Below are positions 15,223 to 24,637 of a DNA stretch of 54,788 nucleotides, piece by piece (the first letter of the stretch is position 1; each line of letters starts with the position of its first letter). A program made the position numbers and the translations under genes. Source of the stretch: Spirochaetales bacterium. GTDB taxonomy: Bacteria; Spirochaetota; Spirochaetia; Treponematales; Treponemataceae. Location of the stretch: the NCBI GenBank assembly GCA_003246335.1, contig QKAR01000152.1, positions 1 to 54,788 on the forward strand, read 5' to 3'. Under the pieces are notes generated by a model. The model was not told the DNA's origin and made no database searches. It was given only the letters and a program-made list of their open reading frames with translations.

Positions 15223-16191
15223 ATGGAACCACAGTACGAATCCTGCGTGGCATGCCCGCGCGCTTGCGCGATTAATCGCAATGAGGGCAAAACGGGCTAT
15301 TGCGGAGAGACCGCCGATATCAGAGTTTCCTGGGCGGGACTCCATTTCGGCGAGGAACCCCCGATAACGGGGACGGGCGGATCTGGCACGATTTTTATAA
15401 CCGGCTGCAACCTTCGGTGCAAATTCTGCCAAAATTTTCAAATTTCCCAAGACGGTCTCGGCCGCGCGGTTTCCTCGGACGACTTCGCGAAAATCGCGCT
15501 AAAACTCCAGGAAGCAGGCGCCGAAAACATCAATATCGTTACCGGGAGTCACGCGATACCCGCGATTGCGACGTGCCTGCGACTCGCGAAATCTCAAGGT
15601 CTTTCAATCCCCATCCTTTGGAATTCATCGGCCTATGAAACGACGGAAGCGCTCGATGTACTCGACGGGCTCGTCGACGCGTGGCTTCCCGACCTCAAGA
15701 CCCTCAATCCGCAGTTATCCGGCAATGTCTTTTTCGCCGAAAATTACCCCTCCGTCGCGAAAAAAGCGATACGCCGCATGGCTGAAAAATCCCCTCTGGT
15801 TTTTTCCGATGGGAAAGATGGCGTTACGCGGCTCGTTTCGGGCGTGATTGTCCGGCATCTCGCCTTGCCGGGCAAACTCGCCGATACGGAACTCGCGCTC
15901 CGCTGGTTCGCTGATCATCTGGAGGGAAAAGCCGCGCTTTCGCTCATGACGCAGTACACGCCGGTGAGCGCAAACCCGCAGGCGCGCGAAATCGACGCAT
16001 TCCCGAATCGGGCGCTCATCCAAGACGAATACGATCGACTTCTTGACTTGCTCGCGGAACTCAATATCGAAAATGGATTTTATCAGGAACTCGTCGCGGA
16101 CACCGAGTGGCTGCCGGACTTTACCCGAACGCAACCGTTTTCGTCTAAACTCGCCCGACCCATCTGGCATATGAGCGTCGGATTCCTTTAA
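15223..16191 (+). CDS. Radical SAM protein, PflX-type (pyruvate formate-lyase activase-like)
   Basis: 322 aa. The radical SAM cluster motif is CNLRCKFC at about residues 65-72 (CxxxCxxC), with an extra N-terminal cysteine set (CVACPRACAINRNEGKTGYC) typical of the PflX/YgcF-like subgroup. Members are annotated as putative pyruvate formate-lyase activating enzymes, but their substrates are not established. NIVTGSHAIPAI and DAWLPDLKTLNP are conserved in this group. No formate-lyase gene is nearby. It lies just after the structured RNA and its terminator but seems to have its own near-leaderless promoter. Confidence 0.8.
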   Translation: MEPQYESCVACPRACAINRNEGKTGYCGETADIRVSWAGLHFGEEPPITGTGGSGTIFITGCNLRCKFCQNFQISQDGLGRAVSSDDFAKIALKLQEAGAENINIVTGSHAIPAIATCLRLAKSQGLSIPILWNSSAYETTEALDVLDGLVDAWLPDLKTLNPQLSGNVFFAENYPSVAKKAIRRMAEKSPLVFSDGKDGVTRLVSGVIVRHLALPGKLADTELALRWFADHLEGKAALSLMTQYTPVSANPQAREIDAFPNRALIQDEYDRLLDLLAELNIENGFYQELVADTEWLPDFTRTQPFSSKLARPIWHMSVGFL

Positions 16192-16248
16192 TAAAAAGTA
16201 AAGTAAACCGGTTAACCCTCAAACCTATCTTTTTTGAAAATTGTGCCG

Positions 16249-16254
16249 TATACT
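16249..16254 (+). promoter_or_regulatory. -10 hexamer of malQ
   Basis: TATACT with expected +1 at 16261, 3 nt before the ATG at 16264. No clear -35. Confidence 0.45.
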
Positions 16255-16263
16255 ATTGCGTAT

Positions 16264-18288
16264 ATGAGGTTTCCGACTTTTAAACACCCTGTTACCGGCA
16301 TCGCCGTTCCGGTCGGCGCGCTCAAAACGGAGAACAGTTGCGGCGTAGGCGAATTTCTCGACTTAATTCCCTTTTCGGATTTTTGCAAAAAAACGGGCGT
16401 TGACCTCATCCAACTATTGCCCGTAAACGATACCGGAACGGAAAGCTCGCCCTATAGCGCCCTTTCGGCTTTCGCCCTCCATCCAATTTATCTGAGACTG
16501 CAAGAGCTTCCCGAAGCGCGGCCCTTTATCGCTGAAATCGAGGGATTGGCGACCCGGTATGAATACCGAGACCGTTTCTGCTACCGAGAGATACGCGAGA
16601 ACAAGCTCGCGCTCTTGCGCCTCATGTATAACGTAAACGAAAAGGAAATCGTCACGAACGGCGATCTCGACGCGTGGATACGCGAGAATCCCTGGATCGC
16701 CGAGTACGCGGTTTTCATGAACTTAAAGCGGCGTAATTTCGAGGCCTCCTGGAAATGCTGGGATAAATTGCAAAAACCGAGCCATTCGGAAATCGCCGCG
16801 CGCTGGGAAGACCCGGCGAAGCGCTCGGACCATCTTTTTTTCGCGTGGATACAAATGTGCCTCGATCGACAGTTCCGCCGCGCGGTGAGCGAGTGCGAAA
16901 GCCGGGGCATCGCCGTGAAGGGCGATATCCCGATCATGATGAACGAAGACTCTTGCGACGCGTGGGCCAACCCCGAATTTTTCCGGGACGACCTTCGCGC
17001 GGGTAGCCCGCCAGACGCTTCGAACGCGCTCGGACAGAATTGGGGTTTCCCTATTTATAATTGGGATAACTTGCGCGCGACGGGGTACTCCTGGTGGAAA
17101 AACCGCCTCAAGCAAAGCGCGCGCTATTATCACGCGTACCGCATTGACCATATTTTGGGCTTTTTCCGCATCTGGTCGATTCCTTATGGCGAATGGTCCG
17201 GTTACTTGGGATGGACGACCCCGCATACGCCGACGACGCAACAAGAACTCGCGGAACGGGGCTTTACCGGGGATCGACTCAGGTGGATCGTCCAACCCCA
17301 CGTCCCGACGAGCGTCGTTGAGTGGGCGAACGGCGGCGACTACCTCGGAGCGCACGGCGCCATGCGCCAAGTGATGAACCGCATCGGGACCGAGGAACTT
17401 TGGCTATTTAAGGATGAAATCAGGCATGAAGCCGATATCCGCGCAACCTCGTTGCCGGACGCGATAAAGGACGCGCTTGTAGGCGCGTGGCGAAATCGCC
17501 TCGTTTTGCGGACGGGCAGAGACGCCCTGGGGTCCACGCTCTACGCGCCGACGTGGGGATATCGGGAAACGACCGCGTGGGCTTCGTTCAGCGACGAAGA
17601 GCGAAGCAATCTCGAAAAACTATTCTCGGGAAAAGCGGCCGAGGACGCCGAACTTTGGAAAGCGCAGGCCGAGACGATTCTCGGCGAACTGACGAAATCC
17701 GTCGACATGCTGCCCTGCGCCGAGGATCTCGGCTCCGTACCCGACATCGTTCCCGGAGTCCTCGCGGAATTGGGCATTTTAGGCCTCAAGGTTTTCCGCT
17801 GGGAACGGAAATGGGCCGAGCAGGGCCAGCCATACAAAGCGCTCGACCAATACGCGGAAAATTCGGTCGCCACGACGTCCGTGCACGACTCGTCGACGCT
17901 TCGCGGCTGGTGGGAACAAGAGGACGGCTCTCAGCAATTTCTTTCGACCTGGCCGCCGGAATCCTACGGGTATCCCGAGGGAACGACGGACCGCTTTCGG
18001 GCGCGATACACGCCCGAAGTCGCGGAGTACGCGCTCAAGCGGCTCGCCTCGGCGACTTCATCGCTTTTCGTCGTGCCGATTCAGGATTTTCTGGCGCTGT
18101 CCCCCGACTATTACCGGCTCAGCCCCGACGAGGAGCGCGTGAACGTGCCCGGCTCGGTGAACGATTTCAATTGGACGTATCGACTCCCAGAAACCATAGA
18201 GCAGCTTGAACGGAACGACTCATTAGTCGCGGCGATGCGAGAAGTCCTCAAGGATCGCCGCGAACGGGCGACAAAAAAAAGGAACTAA
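16264..18288 (+). CDS. malQ: 4-alpha-glucanotransferase (amylomaltase, GH77)
   Basis: 674 aa. Transfers glucan segments between maltodextrins in glycogen or maltose metabolism. GH77 hallmarks: GVDLIQLLPVNDTGTESSPY near the start, YHAYRIDHILGFFRIWSIPY with the nucleophile Asp (about residue 295), PCAEDLGSVPDIVPGVLAEL with the acid/base Glu (about 487), LKVFRWER and VATTSVHDSSTLRGWW. An upstream in-frame ATG at 16234 exists, but the start at 16264 fits the GH77 N-terminus and lies 3 nt after the +1 predicted from TATACT at 16249-16254. The giant GH13-like gene starts 4 nt after the stop, so the two are co-transcribed. Confidence 0.93.
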   Translation: MRFPTFKHPVTGIAVPVGALKTENSCGVGEFLDLIPFSDFCKKTGVDLIQLLPVNDTGTESSPYSALSAFALHPIYLRLQELPEARPFIAEIEGLATRYEYRDRFCYREIRENKLALLRLMYNVNEKEIVTNGDLDAWIRENPWIAEYAVFMNLKRRNFEASWKCWDKLQKPSHSEIAARWEDPAKRSDHLFFAWIQMCLDRQFRRAVSECESRGIAVKGDIPIMMNEDSCDAWANPEFFRDDLRAGSPPDASNALGQNWGFPIYNWDNLRATGYSWWKNRLKQSARYYHAYRIDHILGFFRIWSIPYGEWSGYLGWTTPHTPTTQQELAERGFTGDRLRWIVQPHVPTSVVEWANGGDYLGAHGAMRQVMNRIGTEELWLFKDEIRHEADIRATSLPDAIKDALVGAWRNRLVLRTGRDALGSTLYAPTWGYRETTAWASFSDEERSNLEKLFSGKAAEDAELWKAQAETILGELTKSVDMLPCAEDLGSVPDIVPGVLAELGILGLKVFRWERKWAEQGQPYKALDQYAENSVATTSVHDSSTLRGWWEQEDGSQQFLSTWPPESYGYPEGTTDRFRARYTPEVAEYALKRLASATSSLFVVPIQDFLALSPDYYRLSPDEERVNVPGSVNDFNWTYRLPETIEQLERNDSLVAAMREVLKDRRERATKKRN

Positions 18289-18292
18289 AAAA

Positions 18293-21200
18293 ATGAAGGA
18301 CCAAAAAGGGCCTCGAATCATCCCCGCCGGTACGACTCGGTGCGATGACCGGCAATACATGGAATTCCATATCAAAGCGGAAATTCGGGCAAACTGCGCG
18401 TTTGACGAAACGCTTTTCGCCTCGAGCGGCAACGTGATATTCGCCAATTTCGCCGCGGTACAGCGATTCGTTGAATCCTATAATAGGACGATTGAGGGGA
18501 CCGGTCACGACGAATGGTATCTTAAGGCCGGCCAAGTCAACGCGATGGGCCTGATAGACGAGATTTTTCACTTCGTCTGCCGCCTGTATCGACGTTCCGT
18601 TAGCGACACTTTTTTCACGGGGATGGCCGACGCGATCGAGCGGAAAATCGGCCGGGATGGCTTTGAGCGGCTTCTCGCGGAATTCACCGCGGAATTTCCC
18701 CCGGTAGCCGTATATCGCAAGGAAATCTCGGCGCGGGACTGGCTGGAGGGGGGCGACCAGGACGGAATCCCCAATCGAATCCTGGCGCTCGAGGAGCTGA
18801 TGCTCATCAAACTCGCGAACGAGAACCCCGCATTCGAGCCGTTTCAACGACTTTTCGGCGACAAACGGTTGGCGAAAAATCCCGATTGGGCAAAAGCCTG
18901 GAACGCGATCCGCTCGTGGTCGGTTAAGAAACCCACGTTTGGGCCCGAAGGATACGACCTCGTGTCCATGCTCAAGGCGCCGGTCGAGTATTCGCCGTAT
19001 GACCTTAAGGGCCAGCTCGATTACATCAGGACGCATTGGCAATCGCTACTCGGAGAGTGGCTCGCGAGGCTCCTCTCGGGACGGGACTTAATAGCAGAAG
19101 AGGAAAAGGCCCAATGGGCAGGGGGCGTCGGCGGCGGAAATCCCCCGATGGAAGCCTACGAATTCGGCGACATCAGCAAGGAATACGAACGTTTCAGCCC
19201 CGACCAAGAATGGATGCCGACCGTCGTGCTCATGGCGAAAAGCGCCCTCGTGTGGCTCAGTCAGCTCTCACAAAAATACGGGCGCTCGATATCCCGACTC
19301 GACGAAATTCCCGACGAGGAGTTGGACTTCCTCGCCGACGCGGGTTTCACCGGACTGTGGCTCATCGGCATTTGGGAACGGTCGCCCGCGAGCGCCCGAA
19401 TCAAACAGATTTGCGGAAACCCCGAGGCCGCCGCGAGCGCGTACAGCCTTGACGACTACGACATCGCGCGGGAACTCGGCGGGTGGGACGCGCTCAATAA
19501 TTTGCGGACGAGGGCGTGGAAACGCGGGCTGAGGCTCGCGAGCGACATGGTCCCCAACCACACGGGAATGGACGCGAAGTGGGTCGTGGAAAAACCGGAT
19601 CTCTTCATGCAAACGAGGGAATGCCCATTCCCCGGATACGACTTTAACGGCGAAAATCTCTCGCGAGACGGTCGCGTCAGCGTATACCTCGACAACCATT
19701 ATTACTCGAAGACCGACTGCGCCGTCGTCTTCAAGCGCGTCGACAACGCGAGCGGGGACACCCGCTATATTTATCACGGAAACGACGGCACCGGGATGCC
19801 GTGGAACGACACGGCGCAAATCGACTTTCTCAATCCGGCCGCGCGGGAAGAGGTCATTCAGAAAATCCTACACGTCGCGCGCAATTTCCCGATCATCAGG
19901 TTCGACGCGGCCATGGTGCTCGCGAAAAAACACATCCAACGGCTGTGGTATCCCGAGCCGGGAAAGGGCGGGGACATCGCGAGCCGGTCGCGATTCGCGA
20001 TAGGCCGAGACGAATTCGAGCGACGCATACCCGAGGAATTTTGGCGCGAGGTCGTCGACAGATGCGCGAAGGAGATTCCCGACACGCTGTTGCTCGCGGA
20101 GGCGTTCTGGATGATGGAAGGATACTTCGTGAGAACGCTCGGCATGCACCGCGTCTACAACTCAGCGTTCATGAACATGCTCAAGAGGGAAGATAACGAA
20201 AAATACCGCACGACCATCAAGAACACGATCGAGTTCGACCCGGAGATCCTCAAGCGATACGTCAATTTCATGAATAACCCCGACGAGGAAACGGCCGTCG
20301 CGCAATTCGGCAAAGGCGATAAATATTTCGGCGTCTGCACGATGATGGTCGCAATGCCGGGCCTTCCCATGTTCGGCCACGGGCAGATTGAGGGCTTCGA
20401 GGAAAAATACGGAATGGAGTATCGCCGCGCCTATCGCGACGAAAAGAGCGACGACTGGCTCGTCGAGCGGCACCGCCGGGAAATTTTCCCGCTCATGAAA
20501 AAACGCTGGCTTTTTTCGGGCGTCGACCGATTTCGACTCTACGACTTTTACGAAAACGGGAACGTCAACGAGAACGTGTTCGCGTGGTCGAACCGCGTCG
20601 GCTCGGAAAAGGCGCTCATTTTCTTCAACAACAAATACGACCGAGCGGTGGGATGGATCAAGGATTCGGCCGCATTCCTCGAAAAGCGCGCCGACGGCAG
20701 CAAAGCGCTTACGCGCGCATCGGTCGCCGAAGGCTTGGGGATCATGCCGAGGGACGGCCGCTACTGCGTGATGCAGGAACAGCGCTCGGGGCTCTGGTAC
20801 CTGCGAACGACGCGGGAGATCGCCGAGCAGGGACTCTACGCGCAACTCGACGGGTTTCAGACGCAAGTTTTCGTCGGCATCCACGAGGTCGACGACGACG
20901 AGCGGGGCCAGTATCGCGCGCTGTACGAGTCTCTCGGGGGCAACGGAGTCGAGGACGTCGCGATGGCCATCAAGAATATTTTTCTGAAGGACCTCTATCG
21001 AGACCTCGCCGATCTCGCATCCCCCGACTTTTTCCGAACCATACGGGAAATTCGCGACGGGAAAGACCGGGCGGGAGTGAAGGAATTCCTGGCGGAAATC
21101 ACGCCGAAAGCCAAGCGGTTCTACGCTACCGCGAAACGATTTATCGATGGGGAACAAAAGCCGGCGAAGGTACCAGCGCCAGCGAATAAGAAAAAAGAAA

Positions 21201-22030
21201 CCATCGCGGAAAACGACGGGGTCGAACTCGCCGTGGCGCGGTTGGTCACCGGGATCAGAAGGTTGCTGGAACTCCCCGATTGCGCGAATGTCGCCGCAGT
21301 CGCGTTATCGCCGGAATCCCGAAAGCTCGCAGAAAGGGCGGAAGCTGGCTTACGCGCCGAAGGGCGCGCCGATGAGGCCATCGCAAGCGCTCTCGTGATT
21401 TTCTCCATCCGTTCGATCGTCGGACCGGCGCACGACGGACCCGCTTTGCGCAAACGCGTCGAGGACTGGAGTCTCGACAGAAAAATGGCGGAACTGCTTA
21501 CCCGAGTGGGAATGGACGCGAGAAAGGCGAGGGATGCGATGGCGGCGTATTGCGAACTATTCGTTATCGCGGGTGCGGGTGAAATACCGAGCAAAAAACG
21601 GGAAGGCCTTATCGTCGCAGCCTTGATGGAAAACGATGGATCGAAGCTCCGCCTCGGCGTGCACACGTGGGATAACGCGCGATGGTTCAATAAAGAGGCA
21701 GCGGAAACGATGCTTGAACGATCGATCGCCCTATCGGCCTTCGGATGCTCGGCGAAGGGAACTTCGAAAGGAAAAACCCCGAAAGCCGAGGGCGATGGAT
21801 GGGACGAGCTTCTCGCCGACCTTGCGGCTATGCGAAAAAACCTCATGAAGGCGATAGCGGATTCGGGATACCGGGTTGATCGACTGCTTGAGCGATACGA
21901 GCCCGCGCAAAGAAAAGAAAGCAAGGTTCCGGTCATTAAGGAAGACGGAGCCGAAAAGAAAGAGACCAGAGAGAAATCGGCGATGGCAAACGAGAAGCCC
22001 CCCGCTCGGCGGGCGAAAAAGAGAGACTGA
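18293..22030 (+). CDS. Giant GH13-family alpha-amylase-like protein
   Basis: 1245 aa. An N-terminal region of about 360 residues has no recognised domain. It is followed by a GH13 TIM barrel with region I SDMVPNHTG (about 417-425), region II IIRFDAAMV with the nucleophile Asp (about 538), region III TLLLAEAFWMM with the acid/base Glu (about 603) and region IV FMNNPDEET with Asp (about 664). In region IV the usual NHD is NPD, reminiscent of the NTPD of GlgE maltosyltransferases. A helical region and a charged lysine-rich tail follow to the end. Probable role in alpha-glucan or maltose metabolism together with malQ; hydrolase versus transferase cannot be decided. AAGG lies 9 nt before the ATG. 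Confidence 0.8.
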   Translation: MKDQKGPRIIPAGTTRCDDRQYMEFHIKAEIRANCAFDETLFASSGNVIFANFAAVQRFVESYNRTIEGTGHDEWYLKAGQVNAMGLIDEIFHFVCRLYRRSVSDTFFTGMADAIERKIGRDGFERLLAEFTAEFPPVAVYRKEISARDWLEGGDQDGIPNRILALEELMLIKLANENPAFEPFQRLFGDKRLAKNPDWAKAWNAIRSWSVKKPTFGPEGYDLVSMLKAPVEYSPYDLKGQLDYIRTHWQSLLGEWLARLLSGRDLIAEEEKAQWAGGVGGGNPPMEAYEFGDISKEYERFSPDQEWMPTVVLMAKSALVWLSQLSQKYGRSISRLDEIPDEELDFLADAGFTGLWLIGIWERSPASARIKQICGNPEAAASAYSLDDYDIARELGGWDALNNLRTRAWKRGLRLASDMVPNHTGMDAKWVVEKPDLFMQTRECPFPGYDFNGENLSRDGRVSVYLDNHYYSKTDCAVVFKRVDNASGDTRYIYHGNDGTGMPWNDTAQIDFLNPAAREEVIQKILHVARNFPIIRFDAAMVLAKKHIQRLWYPEPGKGGDIASRSRFAIGRDEFERRIPEEFWREVVDRCAKEIPDTLLLAEAFWMMEGYFVRTLGMHRVYNSAFMNMLKREDNEKYRTTIKNTIEFDPEILKRYVNFMNNPDEETAVAQFGKGDKYFGVCTMMVAMPGLPMFGHGQIEGFEEKYGMEYRRAYRDEKSDDWLVERHRREIFPLMKKRWLFSGVDRFRLYDFYENGNVNENVFAWSNRVGSEKALIFFNNKYDRAVGWIKDSAAFLEKRADGSKALTRASVAEGLGIMPRDGRYCVMQEQRSGLWYLRTTREIAEQGLYAQLDGFQTQVFVGIHEVDDDERGQYRALYESLGGNGVEDVAMAIKNIFLKDLYRDLADLASPDFFRTIREIRDGKDRAGVKEFLAEITPKAKRFYATAKRFIDGEQKPAKVPAPANKKKETIAENDGVELAVARLVTGIRRLLELPDCANVAAVALSPESRKLAERAEAGLRAEGRADEAIASALVIFSIRSIVGPAHDGPALRKRVEDWSLDRKMAELLTRVGMDARKARDAMAAYCELFVIAGAGEIPSKKREGLIVAALMENDGSKLRLGVHTWDNARWFNKEAAETMLERSIALSAFGCSAKGTSKGKTPKAEGDGWDELLADLAAMRKNLMKAIADSGYRVDRLLERYEPAQRKESKVPVIKEDGAEKKETREKSAMANEKPPARRAKKRD

Positions 22031-22040
22031 CCGCTCGACG

Positions 22041-22076
22041 AAAAAAAACGCGGCCGTCGCAGGCCGCGCGATTTTT
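22041..22076. terminator. Bidirectional terminator between the GH13-like and 44-aa genes
   Basis: Hairpin CGCGGCC-GTCGCA-GGCCGCG at 22049-22068. On the minus strand it is followed by eight T (22041-22048); on the plus strand by CGATTTTT. It serves the convergent genes ending at 22030 (+) and 22091 (-). Confidence 0.85.
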
Positions 22077-22090
22077 CCTCGAAGCACGCG

Positions 22091-22225
22091 TCAGCTTTTC
22101 TGCGCGTTCGCCTCGGCGTATTTTTTGAATTCCTCGACCGACATTTTATCGGAATACATTGGGTAGAGGGCTTCCACGAGTTCCTCTAGCGTTTCGAATT
22201 TAGCGCCATCAAGCTTATAAGCCAT
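22091..22225 (-). CDS. Small protein of 44 aa, unknown function
   Basis: 44 residues beginning MAYKLDGAKFETLEELVEAL and ending KKYAEANAQKS. No family recognised. It looks like a real gene: a TTGCGC-17-TATACT promoter upstream, an AAAGGA ribosome binding site 8 nt before the ATG, and a strong hairpin terminator right after the stop. The product is acidic and probably helical, with a segment (EELVEALYPMYSDKM) that could form an amphipathic helix. It lies between the convergent GH13-like gene and thrC and has its own transcript. Confidence 0.75.
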   Translation of the reverse strand: MAYKLDGAKFETLEELVEALYPMYSDKMSVEEFKKYAEANAQKS

Positions 22226-22257
22226 ACGTCATATCCTTTTGAGCGATTAGCGAATTC

Positions 22258-22286
22258 AGTATATGCGGTTTCCCACGCGGGCGCAA
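22258..22286 (-). promoter_or_regulatory. Promoter of the 44-aa gene
   Basis: Minus-strand TTGCGC (22281-22286), 17-nt spacer, TATACT (22258-22263). Expected +1 about 22251, leader of about 26 nt with AAAGGA. Confidence 0.65.
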
Positions 22287-22310
22287 CGAAAAACCGCGCG
22301 GGACCGGGAA

Positions 22311-23621
22311 TCAATCGATCTCCGCGAGCATGCGCTCAAGGGCCGCGCGGTCCAGAGGGATTTTTTTTACGCCTTGAATGGGTACGCCAAGGCTCAAGAT
22401 CGTCTCGGGAATCGGGACCGACGCGCCGCAATACTCGCGCAGTCGCTCTGCCTCGAACGCGGGATGATCCTTCGAGACTATAACGACCGAACCCTCGTCG
22501 GAAAAGGCCCGGTCCCGCATGGCGTCCAAGGCGCCGTAAGCCGCGGCGGCGGCCGAATCGATAACGACGCCCGTTTCCTTCCAAACGGAACGCACGATGC
22601 CGGGAATGTTTCCCCTCGGAACGGCCGAGGGAAACACGAGGCCGGTCAACATGAGGGGATTTACTGAAAACACCTGCTCAAGCCGCTCGATGTTCGACGG
22701 GCTCGCCGGGTCCGCAGCCCCGCGGTCGGGAAGTGGAATATGGGAATCGGCGCAAAGGCAGCGACCAGAAACGTCGCAGGAAAGGGCCGGCGTCGCGTCG
22801 GTGATGAAACCGTTGACGGGAAGCGAGAATTTCCAGGCGTACAGGCCGGCGACGAGATTGCCGAAATTCCCCGACGGGACCGCGTAAAAAATATCGCCTT
22901 GAACTTTTTTCCGGAGCCGCGTAAAGGCGTACATGTAGAAAAAAACCTGCGGCAGTAACCGCCCGATATTCATGGTGTTCGCGAGCGTGAGGCCGTATTT
23001 TTCCACGAGGTCTCGGCGACCGTATATTTCGCGAACGAGGGCCTGCGCGTCGGAAAGGGAACCATCGACCTCGACCGGAAAAATGTTCCCGCCGTTTGTC
23101 GCGAGCAGGGATGGCTCAATGCCGGTTGCAGTTCCTCGCGCATAGACGAGAATCATCTTGAGCCGGGACTTTCCGGAGAACGCCGTCGCCATGCTCTTGC
23201 CGGTCATCGCGCTCGTCGCGGCCATGACGACGGCGGTGCGATCTTCCATGGTCAGGATATGGTCGAGCGCGGACGCGAGCCACAGCAAGCCAAAATCCTT
23301 GTGGCATCCCGTGGGCCCATGAAAAAGCTCCAGGGAAAAAAGTTTCTCGCCCAACTGCCTCAGTTCCGGCGAAAAGCCGGCGAAGGCCTTACCGGCGATT
23401 CGCTCGGAAACGACGGGGCTGAATTCATCCTTCAGCAACGCGGAAGTCAGGGTGCCGGCTATCGAGGAAAACGACGAGGATTCGTCCATGTATAAAATCC
23501 ACGGGCGCAAATTCTCCTCGCTGGCGGGAACGTATAGGCCTCCGTCGTCCGGAATGCAGTCAAGTACCGCGTTTTTAAAACTAACCGCCTTTGAAAAGTT
23601 GCGGGTACTGACCAATTTCAT
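22311..23621 (-). CDS. thrC: Threonine synthase
   Basis: 436 aa. PLP enzyme converting O-phosphohomoserine to threonine. The N-terminus MKLVSTRNFSKAVSFKNAVL and DGGLYVP are typical; the PLP lysine is in FHGPTGCHKDFG (about residue 108), and SGNFGNLVAGLYAW is the phosphate-binding loop. The ATG at 23621 follows a clean GGAGG 7 nt upstream, so the four codons of the longer frame are dropped. Two TATAAT-like hexamers (23660-23665, 23670-23675) lie upstream, giving a leader of about 32 nt. No other threonine-pathway gene is in the window. Confidence 0.92.
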   Translation of the reverse strand: MKLVSTRNFSKAVSFKNAVLDCIPDDGGLYVPASEENLRPWILYMDESSSFSSIAGTLTSALLKDEFSPVVSERIAGKAFAGFSPELRQLGEKLFSLELFHGPTGCHKDFGLLWLASALDHILTMEDRTAVVMAATSAMTGKSMATAFSGKSRLKMILVYARGTATGIEPSLLATNGGNIFPVEVDGSLSDAQALVREIYGRRDLVEKYGLTLANTMNIGRLLPQVFFYMYAFTRLRKKVQGDIFYAVPSGNFGNLVAGLYAWKFSLPVNGFITDATPALSCDVSGRCLCADSHIPLPDRGAADPASPSNIERLEQVFSVNPLMLTGLVFPSAVPRGNIPGIVRSVWKETGVVIDSAAAAAYGALDAMRDRAFSDEGSVVIVSKDHPAFEAERLREYCGASVPIPETILSLGVPIQGVKKIPLDRAALERMLAEID

Positions 23622-23659
23622 TGAAGCCTCCACGCTATGGAAAGAAAAAATCTCATTTT

Positions 23660-23690
23660 ATTATACAGTATTATACCGGAAATACGTCAA
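23660..23690 (-). promoter_or_regulatory. Probable thrC promoter
   Basis: Minus-strand TATAAT at 23660-23665 with TTGACG at 23685-23690, a long 19-nt spacer; a second TATAAT sits at 23670-23675. The -35 overlaps the stop codon of the upstream exporter gene. Confidence 0.45.
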
Positions 23691-24637
23691 AAACTCATGA
23701 ATAAGGGGACGAGGAACGGGACGAGAAAGCTCAACGCGACGCCGTGCATCACCGACAGGGGGACAACCGTTGGTCCCCACGTATCCTCGATCACCGGGAG
23801 CGTCACGTCCATGCTCGTCGCGCCGGCGAGGCCCACGCCGCTTTCGCACCTTCCGCTTATCGAGAGGACGGGCACGAAGAGAAACGAGAGCGTTTCCCGA
23901 AAAAGGTTCGCGAGGAACGAGGCGGTTCCCAACAGCGGATCGCCCAGATTCGAAATGAGCACGCCCGAAAGGCTGTACCAGCCGAAGCCGGCCCCGAGGG
24001 CAAGGGCCTTACCCGGCGTCATCCCGTCGAAAGCGAGCGCGCCAAGGGAACCGACGAGGGTTCCGACGATCGAAACCGCGGGAACGAGCAAAAACAACGG
24101 ATCTCTAATGAGCGTCGCTACGCTGGTTTCGGAACTCGCCATCTGCATCCCAATGATGAAAAGCAAAAAATAAAGGAACCAAGTCGCGATAGTGCCGTCC
24201 CGAAGCGCGGAAATAACCGGCAACGCGAAGCCGACGAGGGATCCGGCGACCACGAGCGCGAGCAACAGGCCAGGCTTTCGCAAATCGAGCAGCAAAAGAG
24301 CGACGCGGCGAGAGACGCTAAACGAGGGAGTTTGTCGTCGGGCCGCCGGGGCGCGACCGAGCCGTCGATACGCGGGCGTAAGCAAAAAATGGAGAATGAC
24401 GGTCGCGGCGCAGCAGCAAACCGTCGAGGTCACGGCGAGGGCTCCCACGAGGGGGAGATTCGCGAGCACGTCACGGCTTTGTCCCAAGCGCAATCCCATG
24501 GAAAAAAGCAAAAGATACAGCGCGAGCGAAAACACGCGCTCGGCGACGCGACCGAATCGGAGGACGCGCAATTTGGCGACGGCGAATCCGGCGGAAAGAA
24601 ACACCACCAACAGCAATAGGGAGAACAGCGTTGTCAT
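23687..24637 (-). CDS. lysO: LysO-family (DUF340) amino acid exporter
   Basis: 316 aa, about eight hydrophobic membrane segments. Conserved features of the YbjE/LysO family: LFSMGLRLGQS near residue 45, LFIIGMQMASS in the middle and GAGFGWYSLSGVLISN near residue 220. The best-known member exports lysine and toxic lysine analogues. The ATG overlaps the stop of the upstream DUF2156 gene (ATGA), so the two are translationally coupled. Substrate is inferred from family. Confidence 0.72.
   Translation of the reverse strand: MTTLFSLLLLVVFLSAGFAVAKLRVLRFGRVAERVFSLALYLLLFSMGLRLGQSRDVLANLPLVGALAVTSTVCCCAATVILHFLLTPAYRRLGRAPAARRQTPSFSVSRRVALLLLDLRKPGLLLALVVAGSLVGFALPVISALRDGTIATWFLYFLLFIIGMQMASSETSVATLIRDPLFLLVPAVSIVGTLVGSLGALAFDGMTPGKALALGAGFGWYSLSGVLISNLGDPLLGTASFLANLFRETLSFLFVPVLSISGRCESGVGLAGATSMDVTLPVIEDTWGPTVVPLSVMHGVALSFLVPFLVPLFMSF

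Noticed and set aside
23687-24637. Overlapping plus-strand ORF (23744-24619) of 291 aa
   Set aside because: Composition dominated by Arg, Glu and His and antisense to a clear membrane protein; not a gene.
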